NCBI GenBank assembly: GCA_031256995.1 | Contig: JAIRPL010000001.1 | Coordinates: forward strand, 1 to 61,105 | Direction: 5' to 3' | Length of the DNA stretch: 61,105 bases | Origin: Puniceicoccales bacterium | Lineage (GTDB): Bacteria > Verrucomicrobiota > Verrucomicrobiia > Opitutales > UBA953 | Shown: positions 17,652 through 25,553 of the stretch, one piece after another | Position numbering within the stretch: position 1 is the stretch's first letter | Layout of the letters: every line of letters starts with the position of its first letter | Translations under genes and position numbers: made by a program | The notes under the pieces: generated by a model | Seen by the model: only the letters and a program-made list of their open reading frames with translations | Told to the model about the DNA's origin: nothing | The model's database searches: none

Positions 17652-17686
17652 AACCACCCTCCCCTTTCATGGGCTGGGTGGTTTTT
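17652..17686 (+). terminator. Rho-independent terminator after tkt
   Basis: AACCACCC (17652-17659) pairs with GGGTGGTT (17676-17683), with an inner CCC/GGG, and the stem runs into T residues 17682-17686. It lies 45 bases after the tkt stop. Confidence 0.85.
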
Positions 17687-18198
17687 CATTGGGACATCCT
17701 TGCGACACATTGTTCAGGATATTTCAGGATATTTTTATTTCATCCCATCAGATCGGGCGGGATGGTTTCCCCGGAAATTGCCGCGAATGGCACGGGCGAA
17801 CCACCCTTCAATTTTCGACAAAATGAATCGAAAAAGCGATGGAAGGCGACGTTCAGAATGGAAATTTCTGATTGCAGGGAGGCTTGGCGGGACGCCATCC
17901 CCGGCAGTCATACCAATACACCACCCAAATTCCCAAACCGCAGCACCGCCACCTTGCGGTTGCATGGCACTTCCGTGCCGCTTTGGACGCCACTGATGGC
18001 GCGGATTGGAACATGATCGGAATTCTGCCGCCACCCCTTCACTGGTATCGCCTGACGTAAAAAACGCCAGACGGGCATCCATCCCCATCATTTGGATGCA
18101 CAACCCGGCCTTGCCGGCGCGGATTTTGCAGGAGCGCCGCCAGATCGGAATTGTCAGGCGGCTGCCGGATCTTACCTTGGAGGCCTTTACGTTTCCAA
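17687..18198. other. Intergenic region upstream of the RseP-type protease, no gene recognised
   Basis: The open frames here have no recognisable protein character. A 10-bp unit CAGGATATTT is duplicated in tandem at 17715-17734. A stem-loop GCATCCA/TGGATGC (18075-18081 and 18093-18099) and a short CCGGC/GCCGG stem at 18105-18117 lie about 90 bases before the protease start. No clear promoter is seen. Confidence 0.5.
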
Positions 18199-20052
18199 AT
18201 GACCGACATCTTTTCCTCCCTTGCCAATGGCGCGCTCGGCGTCCTTTACGTGGTTCTTTTTTTTGGCGGCTCCATTTTTGTACACGAGTTAGGGCACTTT
18301 CTGGCCGCGCGTAAATTTGGTTTCAAAATCGAGCGCTTCTCCATCGGGTTTGGGCCGCGTCTCTTTGGGTGGACTGGCAAGGACGGCGTGGACTACAGAA
18401 TATCCCTGCTCCCACTCGGCGGTTACGTGTCGATTCCCGGACTCTCCGAATCGCCGGAGGACGACGCCGACGTTGATGCCGCCTCCCCTGCCCCGCGCTA
18501 TTTGCACAAAGTCGTCGTGTATGTCGCCGGTGTGGTTTTCAACCTTCTCTTTGCCTTTTTTCTCGCCTGCATCCTGGCGGTGACCGGCCGGCCCGTGATG
18601 CCCAATTCCACCACCACGGTGATCGGCGATGTCGCCGCCGAGATTTCGCCCGGGAAACCCAGTCCGGCCGCCGCTGCCGGCCTGCGTCCTGGCGATGAAA
18701 TCCTTGCCGTGGATGGCAGCAAGGTCTCCGATTTCACACAAATCATAAACCGGATCCTCCTCGGTGCCGGACGGGACGCCCAAGGCAACCCCAGCGTGAC
18801 GCTTCGCGTGCGGCGCGACGGAAAGGAGATGGACATCACCGCCCATCCCGAATTGCGCAACCAGACGGGTGACCGGGCGCGTGTCATCGGCATCTCCCCG
18901 GCCGGCCAGATCGTCGTTTCCAGCAATCCCGTCGCCGGATACCCTGCCGCCCTGGCAGGACTCAAGCAGGGGGACACGCTTGTCGCGCTTGACGGTGAAA
19001 AGCTTTGGTCCTTCGAGCATTTTGAGAATCTCATGGTGACCCGCGCCAAGCCGTCGGAACCCGGGGCCTCCCCCCGTGAGCTTACCCTTCGCGTGCGTGG
19101 CGCCAATGGCGGGGAGCGCGACACAAAAATCACCCCTGTATTGCAGGCGCGCACCGGCGATCTCGTGAAAATCAGCCACAAAGAGCAGGGAGTGCGCCGC
19201 ACGCTCACCCTTGTCCCCGTGCCAAGGAACGCCCTAGCCAAAAAGGCTCCGCCCGCCACGGCCCCGCGCGACGCGCTGATGCTGTTCAGCATCGGAACAC
19301 CCCAAAAGGAGTCAAAAATTGCCGAGACACTCCACCCCGGGCTTTACCTCTCCAGCATTGAGCAAAAAGACAGTTTCAAGAGCATATCAACCATCGACGA
19401 CCTGCTTGACGCCGCGCGCACGCACACCGGCCCCGCCACGATCTCGCTTCTTTTTCGCGATGAGGACGGCACAAACAAAACCGTCGTCCTTGATGAATTT
19501 GAAGTCCACGCCGAGCCGGCGAAGAAGCTGCCTTTCATCGGCGTCAACTGTGCCACCAAGGCGCCCCTTCTTCACCAGAACCCATTCGAGCAGATCGGGT
19601 TCGTCTTTCAACTCACATTCGACTCCCTTGGCGCGCTCCTGAACCGCAACACGGATGTCGGCCCCAATCAACTCATGGGCGTGATCTCAATGGGCCGCGT
19701 CTATTTTGACGCCGCCAGCATCCTGCAGATCATCTGGTTCACCATCATGATAAACATCAGCCTGGCGATTTTGAACATCCTGCCCCTCCCCATCCTCGAC
19801 GGCGGGCACATTGTCTTCGCCACCCTCCGGAAAATACTTGGGAAACCTCTGCCAAAGAGCCTGTTTTTCGGCATCCATTACGTCGCGATGGCCCTGTTTT
19901 TCCTTGCAATGGCCTATGTGCTTTTCAATGACGTAAAACGTTGCAGCGGAGACAGTGTCGCCGAGACACGCTCCTTGATCTACGAGCGTTACATCCAGGC
20001 GAAACTTCCCGGCTCCATGCCCGCCACCCCCGAGGCGCCCCCCGCAAAATAA
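18199..20052 (+). CDS. rseP: RseP-type site-2 intramembrane zinc protease, enlarged
   Basis: 617 residues against about 450 in Escherichia coli. The zinc motif HELGH (29-33) sits in the first membrane helix, and the second ligand motif LDGGH at about 533-537 in NILPLPILDGGH. GFKIERFSIGFGPRLFGW and LPLGGYVSIPG are typical. Between the helices are PDZ domains (GLRPGDEILAVDG near 170; GLKQGDTLVALDG near 255) and a further 150-residue region (KESKIAETLHPGLYLSSIEQ onward) that could be a third PDZ-like domain. The family cleaves anti-sigma factors and leftover signal peptides in the inner membrane. The start ATG was chosen because the hydrophobic helix follows at once. The next gene starts 27 bases after the stop. 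No bamA or cdsA neighbours are present. Confidence 0.93.
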   Translation: MTDIFSSLANGALGVLYVVLFFGGSIFVHELGHFLAARKFGFKIERFSIGFGPRLFGWTGKDGVDYRISLLPLGGYVSIPGLSESPEDDADVDAASPAPRYLHKVVVYVAGVVFNLLFAFFLACILAVTGRPVMPNSTTTVIGDVAAEISPGKPSPAAAAGLRPGDEILAVDGSKVSDFTQIINRILLGAGRDAQGNPSVTLRVRRDGKEMDITAHPELRNQTGDRARVIGISPAGQIVVSSNPVAGYPAALAGLKQGDTLVALDGEKLWSFEHFENLMVTRAKPSEPGASPRELTLRVRGANGGERDTKITPVLQARTGDLVKISHKEQGVRRTLTLVPVPRNALAKKAPPATAPRDALMLFSIGTPQKESKIAETLHPGLYLSSIEQKDSFKSISTIDDLLDAARTHTGPATISLLFRDEDGTNKTVVLDEFEVHAEPAKKLPFIGVNCATKAPLLHQNPFEQIGFVFQLTFDSLGALLNRNTDVGPNQLMGVISMGRVYFDAASILQIIWFTIMINISLAILNILPLPILDGGHIVFATLRKILGKPLPKSLFFGIHYVAMALFFLAMAYVLFNDVKRCSGDSVAETRSLIYERYIQAKLPGSMPATPEAPPAK

Positions 20053-20078
20053 CGGCATCCGTCGCCGCCGTTCCGGCC

Positions 20079-20981
20079 ATGCCCGCACCACCCTACCGGG
20101 GGCGCATCGCCCCAACCCCCACAGGCGAGCTTCACGCGGGCCACGCCGCGACATTCCTCCGCGCCGCGGCACGCGTCCGCGAGGCCGGTGGCGAACTTGT
20201 CCTGCGCATCGAGGATCTCGACCCCCTTCGTTGCAAACGCTCCTATGAGGCGGCCGCCATTGAAGACCTCCGATGGCTCGGCTTGCACTGGAGCGAAGGG
20301 CCGGACATTGGCGGCCCGTTTGCCCCCTACCGCCAGAGCGAACGGCACGCCTGGTTCCTCTCAATCTGGCGGCAATTGCGCGACAAAGGATTCATTTACC
20401 CATGCCAGCGTTCACGTCGCGATGTCGCCGCCGCCGCCAACGCCCCTCATGAGGAGGATGCCGAGCCTATTTTTCCGGTGCAATGGCGTCCCCCCGTGGG
20501 GACGGGTGTTGACGCCCCCACGCCTGCCGGGGCGAACTGGCGTTTCCGTGTGCCGGACGGGGAGCGCATATCATTCATAGACAACCGCCTTGGGCAAAAA
20601 GAATTCACTGCGGGCGTGGATTTTGGCGATTTTGTCATTTGGCGCCGTGACAATGTTCCCGCCTACGAGCTTGCGGTTGTCGCCGACGACCACGCCATGA
20701 ACATCACCGAGGTTGTCCGGGGAGAGGATCTTTTGGTTTCAACGGCCCGCCAGTTACTCCTCTACAAGGCACTCGGCTGGTTGCCTCCCGCGTGGTTTCA
20801 CACCCCGCTTGTTCGCGACGAAAACGGTTGCCGTCTGGCCAAGCGCCATGCCGCCCTGTCCCTGCGCCACCTTCGCACCCAAAATCTTCCACCACCGGAA
20901 GATCCCATGGTTTTTCTAAAAAATCCGTCCCCGCTCCAATCCTTTCAGGGTGGGCAGACGCAAACCCCATGCATCAAATAA
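20079..20981 (+). CDS. gluQ: Glutamyl-Q tRNA(Asp) synthetase
   Basis: 300 residues, the catalytic half of a glutamyl-tRNA synthetase with no anticodon-binding domain. Such enzymes glutamylate queuosine on tRNA(Asp). RIAPTPTGELHAGHA (9-23) carries the HIGH-like signature, LRIEDLDPLRCK follows, and NGCRLAKRHAALSLR holds the KMSKS-like loop (LAKRH). The zinc site of the family (CxC plus C) is incomplete: only YPCQRSRRD is visible. The start ATG gives the family N-terminus directly. The last 30 residues are unconserved. It is probably co-transcribed with the protease gene before it. Confidence 0.9.
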   Translation: MPAPPYRGRIAPTPTGELHAGHAATFLRAAARVREAGGELVLRIEDLDPLRCKRSYEAAAIEDLRWLGLHWSEGPDIGGPFAPYRQSERHAWFLSIWRQLRDKGFIYPCQRSRRDVAAAANAPHEEDAEPIFPVQWRPPVGTGVDAPTPAGANWRFRVPDGERISFIDNRLGQKEFTAGVDFGDFVIWRRDNVPAYELAVVADDHAMNITEVVRGEDLLVSTARQLLLYKALGWLPPAWFHTPLVRDENGCRLAKRHAALSLRHLRTQNLPPPEDPMVFLKNPSPLQSFQGGQTQTPCIK

Positions 20982-20994
20982 ACATCCTGAGACA

Positions 20995-21021
20995 GGCGTG
21001 AATTTAGGCTTTTTTCACGCC
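20995..21021. other. Hairpin after gluQ
   Basis: GGCGTGAA (20995-21002) and TTCACGCC (21014-21021) form an 8-bp stem with an 11-base loop 14 bases after the gluQ stop. No T run follows; it may still act as a 3' end. Confidence 0.55.
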
Positions 21022-21127
21022 GCCCTTGGTGGCAGTGTGCGGAAACAGCCCGGTTCGCCACGAAAAGCGTCCCCAAGCGACGTCCTTCCTCCGCCCGGCA
21101 AGCCATCACCCTCGCACAAAAACATCC

Positions 21128-23122
21128 ATGAAAAACGTAAAACTCCAGATAATCCGGCACTTTGAGTCAAAGATCGGCGGTGTGACGGCCCTGTTTGTCT
21201 TTGTGCTTGCCGTCTCATTCGTCACACGGTGCGCGTTGCTCGCGAAGACGGCGGCGGATGCCGGCTGGGATCTTTCCCTTCTGGGCGCATTCGCCTTGGG
21301 CATGGTGTTTGACGCCGGTTTTGCGCTCATCCCGGCAGCGGTGGCGGCCCTGTTTCTCGCGGCAACTCCGCCCGACTTTTTCTCGCGGCGCATCGGACGC
21401 GCGCTGGCACTGGCAGGCATCGCCATCGGTGTCGGCATCGCATTGTTTTCGAGCATCGCCGAATGGCTGTTTTGGGACGAATTCGGGACACGCTTCAACT
21501 TTATCGCGGTGGACTATCTCATCTACACGACGGAGGTTATGGGCAATATCCGCGAATCCTACAACATGGAGGCGCTTTTCGGTGCGCTCGGCGCGGCCAC
21601 CGTGTTTCTCACGCTGTTATTGTGGCGCTCCCCCCTGTGCGCATGGATAAAACAACAGCCTGCCACCAATTCGCAGGACACGATCGCCCCCGCCGCCCCG
21701 CCATCCCCTGTGCGCGTTTGGAAAATTGCCGCAATGTGGATTCTCGCCGCAATCGTCTCGACATTCGCACTCGACGTCGACCGCTCTCCGTCCTTCGCCA
21801 ACACCTACAACGCTGAACTGGCTCGCAACGGCCCATGGTCCCTTTTCTCGGCATTCTGGAACAACGAAATCGATTATGGACGCCTCTACGCGACGCTCCC
21901 CAACGATGAAGCCTTTGCCATCCTGAAAAAAGAGCTGCAAATGCCCGAATCCGGGAAAGATTCCGAACGCGAGGTGACAAGCACGCGCCCGACCATCACC
22001 CCAAACATCATCCAAATCACCGTCGAAAGCCTGAGCGCCGAGTTCCTCGGTGCCTTCAATCCCGCCTCAAAACTCACACCAAACTTGGACGCCCTCGCTT
22101 CCAAAAGCCTCTTTTTTGAGAATTTCTATGCTACAGGGACGCGGACCGACCGCGGGATGGAGGCGCTTACCCTCGCACTGCCGCCCACGCCAGGCCGTTC
22201 CATAATCAAACGCCCCGCCAATTCCAACCTGTTCACACTCGGCTCCGTGCTGCGCACACGCGGCTACGAAACCACATTCATCTATGGCGGCTATGGCTAT
22301 TTCGACAACATGAACACCTTCTTCTCCGGCAATGGCTATCGTATCATTGACCGCCGGAGCGTGGACAGCTCCGACGTCACATTTTCCAGTATCTGGGGAG
22401 CCTGCGACGAAAACCTGCTGGACTGGACACTGCGCGAAGCCAGGGCCGCCACTGCGCGCAATGCCCCGTTTCATTTCTTCGTGATGACCACCTCCAACCA
22501 CCGCCCCTACACGTTCCCCGAGGGACGCATCGACCTGCCCTCGAAAATCTCGGGGCGGGAGGGCGCCGTGAAGTACACCGACTACGCCATCGGCCGGTTT
22601 TTGGAGAAGGCGAAATCGGAACCATGGTTCAAAAACACCGTGTTTGTGATTGTCGCCGACCACTGCGCCTCGTCCGCCGGAAAAACCGCGCTCCCCGTCA
22701 ACCGTTACCACATCCCGCTGCTCATCTATGCCCCCGGCGGCCATATTGCCCCCGGACGCGTCAGCACGCTCACAAGCCAGATTGATTACGCGCCAACACT
22801 CCTGGGGCTGCTCGGGTGGAACTATAAGTCACGTTTCTTCGGGCGGGATGTGCTGGCTCCCCAGCCAACCCCGCCACAAGGCCGCGCGCTCATCGGAACC
22901 TACCAGAAATTGGGTTATTTTGACGGATCGCGTCTGACCATTCTTTCTCCCCTGAAAGGAACCGCCCAATACGACTGGGATGCGAAAACCCTCACATCGC
23001 GCCCGGCCGCCAAAAAGGTTCCCGAGGCCCGCGCCACGGCCATCGCCTATTATCAAACAGCCTCATGGCTCTATAAAAACAAGCGTTACCCGGAGGCGGA
23101 AAACCCAGAGGCGAAAAAATGA
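21128..23122 (+). CDS. LtaS/OpgB-like membrane phosphoglycerol (or phosphoethanolamine) transferase
   Basis: 664 residues. Five N-terminal membrane helices (about 20-235) are followed by an extracytoplasmic sulfatase-fold domain. Metal and catalytic elements are ITVESLSAEFLG (Glu near 299), the nucleophile loop YATGTRTDRGMEAL (Thr near 338), and FVIVADHCASS (Asp-His near 510). These match lipoteichoic acid synthase and OpgB-type enzymes that transfer phosphoglycerol from phosphatidylglycerol. In a Gram-negative envelope the acceptor could be a periplasmic glucan or another glycan (inference). The ATG at 21128 leads into the first helix. The stop overlaps the start of the PAP2 gene (ATGA), so the two are coupled. 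Confidence 0.85.
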   Translation: MKNVKLQIIRHFESKIGGVTALFVFVLAVSFVTRCALLAKTAADAGWDLSLLGAFALGMVFDAGFALIPAAVAALFLAATPPDFFSRRIGRALALAGIAIGVGIALFSSIAEWLFWDEFGTRFNFIAVDYLIYTTEVMGNIRESYNMEALFGALGAATVFLTLLLWRSPLCAWIKQQPATNSQDTIAPAAPPSPVRVWKIAAMWILAAIVSTFALDVDRSPSFANTYNAELARNGPWSLFSAFWNNEIDYGRLYATLPNDEAFAILKKELQMPESGKDSEREVTSTRPTITPNIIQITVESLSAEFLGAFNPASKLTPNLDALASKSLFFENFYATGTRTDRGMEALTLALPPTPGRSIIKRPANSNLFTLGSVLRTRGYETTFIYGGYGYFDNMNTFFSGNGYRIIDRRSVDSSDVTFSSIWGACDENLLDWTLREARAATARNAPFHFFVMTTSNHRPYTFPEGRIDLPSKISGREGAVKYTDYAIGRFLEKAKSEPWFKNTVFVIVADHCASSAGKTALPVNRYHIPLLIYAPGGHIAPGRVSTLTSQIDYAPTLLGLLGWNYKSRFFGRDVLAPQPTPPQGRALIGTYQKLGYFDGSRLTILSPLKGTAQYDWDAKTLTSRPAAKKVPEARATAIAYYQTASWLYKNKRYPEAENPEAKK

Positions 23123-23937
23123 CCTCAACACCATCTGTCGACACCCCGTCCTCCCACGGGAAGCCATCCCCGGTCTCGCAAACCCGCCCCTCCCCTTTCC
23201 CCGCGATGCTTTTTTCGGGGAAATCCGCGATTGCCGCCTTATTCCTGCTTTTCGCCGAACTCGCACTCTTCGAGTCCCCATGGGGGAATCTCGATCTCGC
23301 CGTGCAGGATCTTTTTTTCGACTTTGAAAGGCAAAAATGGCTCCTGCCCTCCCCCCAGGCTTCCTCCGCCATCAATGCCTTTTTCTACCTCGGTCCCAAA
23401 ATCCTCATTATCACACTCGGAATCGCGCTCTTTTTACTCGCCCTTTTTCCCCGCCGCTGGCGTGAAAAACTTCCGCGTTGCACACGAGTCTGGCGTCGAC
23501 GCGACCTCCTCGTCGCCGTGCTCACCCTCGCCACCGCCCCCTTGTTTGTCGGTTTTCTCAAAGGCGCAACCAACGTCCACTATCCCTGCAACATTGAACG
23601 TTATGGGGGGAACGTCCGGTATGTGCGCACGTTTGAGCGCTTTCCAGAGGACATCCGCCCCGCGAAACGCGAACGCGGCTTTCCCGCCGGTCACGCCAGC
23701 GGTGGCTTTGCATTGCTCGCGCTGGCCGGCATGGCCACGACCCGCCGTGGAACTTGCGCGACAATCGCCATCGCGCTCGCCGCGGGTTGGTGGATGGGTT
23801 CATACCAAATGTTGCGCGGCGTGCATTACTTAAGTCATACCGTGACCACCATGCTCCTGTGCTGGCTCACCTTCCTCGCATGGCGGATGCTGGCATGCCG
23901 CGCAAGCATGGGAATCTCACGCATTCTCCAGAAATAA
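23119..23937 (+). CDS. PAP2-family membrane phosphatase
   Basis: 272 residues, with about six membrane helices after a Ser/Pro-rich start. The three-part PAP2 signature is present in modified form: KGATNVHYP near 148, GFPAGHASGG near 190 (Ala replaces Ser in PSGH) and RGVHYLSHTVTTMLL near 233-247 with the catalytic-type His. Family members dephosphorylate lipid phosphates such as undecaprenyl diphosphate, phosphatidylglycerophosphate or lipid A. The gene is translationally coupled to the LtaS-like transferase, suggesting that it recycles or prepares a lipid substrate for that enzyme (inference). Confidence 0.82.
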   Translation: MTSTPSVDTPSSHGKPSPVSQTRPSPFPAMLFSGKSAIAALFLLFAELALFESPWGNLDLAVQDLFFDFERQKWLLPSPQASSAINAFFYLGPKILIITLGIALFLLALFPRRWREKLPRCTRVWRRRDLLVAVLTLATAPLFVGFLKGATNVHYPCNIERYGGNVRYVRTFERFPEDIRPAKRERGFPAGHASGGFALLALAGMATTRRGTCATIAIALAAGWWMGSYQMLRGVHYLSHTVTTMLLCWLTFLAWRMLACRASMGISRILQK

Positions 23938-23988
23938 GTTGCGGGGACGCGACAAAGCCCAAAGATCCCCGGGCGAAGAACCTCTCCC

Positions 23989-25473
23989 ATGTTCAAAACC
24001 ATCCCTTCCATGCGGGTACTCACGATAACCGCCCTTGCCGCACCGTTTTGCCTCCTGTTCGCTGGCGAAACATCTGCCCAGACGGAGACCTCCGTCATCG
24101 CGCCAATCTCGAAAAAAACCGATTCCGACACAAAGAAACCCGACAAATCCAAGAAAAAGCCGAAAGGCAAAAAAGGGGGAGGCAAGGAAAAACCCGTCCA
24201 AAAAGACGCTCCCGCCAAACCCGCGCCCAGCGCCTCGGAGCCTGCGAAAACGGACACCGCCGCCCCCAACGCCAAGGCGGGTGCCCCGGCCCCCAAGATG
24301 GAGGATTCTCCGGAAATAAAAGCCATCCAGAAACAGCTCGCCGAATTGGCCGCCCAGAAAAGCCTCATTGAGGCACGTCTCGCCCTTGAGGAGATGAAAC
24401 AGCGGGAGGCCGTGGCCAAGGAACGCCAGCGCCTCGGCGCCCCAACCCCGGAGGCCATCGCCGCGGGTTCCCTGAGGCTTGAGGAAAAAAACCGCATTGA
24501 AAACGAGCTTGCCCTCGAGACCTCGCGCGCCGGCGCCCGCCTTTCCTCCAAAACCATCAAACTCCGCGAACTCGAGGCCGAGACGCGCATCATCGAAACC
24601 GAGCTGAAAAACGCCGCGCTGCAACTGCAGTCCGCAACCGCCCGCCAGAATGCCGAACTGGCCATCTTCCAAAAGAAACAGGAAGCCGCCCGTGTCGCCC
24701 TCAACGCCAGCCCCAAGTACCTCAAGGAACCACTCGTGAACGGCACCCTCCACATCAGCGACCGCCGCGTCTCGCTCAACGGCGTCGTCACACTCCGCAT
24801 GGCCAGGCACGCCATTGAGCGCATCAATTTCTACAACAATCAAAGCACCGAGCACCCCATCTTCCTTGTGATCGATCGATCGCCCGGCGGCTCGGTCGCG
24901 GCGGGGTTCCAGATCTTGAAGGCGATGGAAAGCAGCAAAGCCCCCGTCCACGTCGTGGTGAAAGGCTACGCCGCCAGCATGGCCGCCGTGATCACGACTC
25001 TTGCAAAACATTCTTACGCATATAATAACACAATAATTCTCCACCACCAGATGTCCACCATGCTCTACGGGAACATGACGGATCTTGACGACCAGATCAA
25101 GGTGGCCCGCAACTGGTATTCACGCCTCGCAACCGCCGTCGCAAAGAAAATGGGCATCTCCCTTGAGGAGTTCACAAAACAAATGTACTCCAATTTTGCC
25201 AGTGGCGACTGGGAGGAGTTTGGCGACAACGCGAAACGCCTGAAGTGGGTGGACAACATCGTGGACCGCATGGTTGAGACCAGCGTTGTGGACATCCGCC
25301 AGCCCGCCCCGCCCCAATCCAAATCATCCGGCTATGCCAGCCCCGATCACGACCCGGAGGAAATCGCCACAAAACTCGACGAAAAAGGGCGCCCCTACAC
25401 CCAGCTTCCCATGCTCGACGCCTTTGACGCCTGGTGGATCTACGACAAGCGCAACCAATACCGCGCCTGGTAG
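23989..25473 (+). CDS. Secreted ClpP-fold serine protease-like protein with coiled coil
   Basis: 494 residues. A signal peptide is followed by a Lys/Pro/Ala-rich low-complexity segment (about 40-105) and then a long charged coiled coil (about 106-240). From about 260 comes a ClpP/crotonase-type fold: HPIFLVIDRSPGGSVAAG, the oxyanion and nucleophile region VVVKGYAASMAAV (Ser near 330) and the His in IILHHQMS (near 350). The layout is that of ClpP-class periplasmic proteases (SppA and NfeD-like), here with an N-terminal helical module. It is most likely anchored or free in the periplasm. A second ATG at 24010 would also give a signal peptide. Substrate unknown. Confidence 0.8.
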   Translation: MFKTIPSMRVLTITALAAPFCLLFAGETSAQTETSVIAPISKKTDSDTKKPDKSKKKPKGKKGGGKEKPVQKDAPAKPAPSASEPAKTDTAAPNAKAGAPAPKMEDSPEIKAIQKQLAELAAQKSLIEARLALEEMKQREAVAKERQRLGAPTPEAIAAGSLRLEEKNRIENELALETSRAGARLSSKTIKLRELEAETRIIETELKNAALQLQSATARQNAELAIFQKKQEAARVALNASPKYLKEPLVNGTLHISDRRVSLNGVVTLRMARHAIERINFYNNQSTEHPIFLVIDRSPGGSVAAGFQILKAMESSKAPVHVVVKGYAASMAAVITTLAKHSYAYNNTIILHHQMSTMLYGNMTDLDDQIKVARNWYSRLATAVAKKMGISLEEFTKQMYSNFASGDWEEFGDNAKRLKWVDNIVDRMVETSVVDIRQPAPPQSKSSGYASPDHDPEEIATKLDEKGRPYTQLPMLDAFDAWWIYDKRNQYRAW

Positions 25474-25484
25474 ATGGAAAATGG

Positions 25485-25513
25485 CGTGAGGGGCCGCATT
25501 CCGGCCCCTCACG
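25485..25513 (+). terminator. Strong hairpin between the ClpP-like gene and nadE
   Basis: CGTGAGGGGCCG (25485-25496) and CGGCCCCTCACG (25502-25513) form a perfect 12-bp stem with a 5-base loop right after the stop at 25473. There is no T run, so it may terminate imperfectly or protect the message end. Confidence 0.65.
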
Positions 25514-25553
25514 TGTTATCACAAGGAAACCTTTCTCAGGGAAAACACCGCTG

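Noticed and set aside
17639-18016. 125-codon open frame after tkt
   Set aside because: It overlaps the tkt terminator and reads without hydrophobic pattern or motif.
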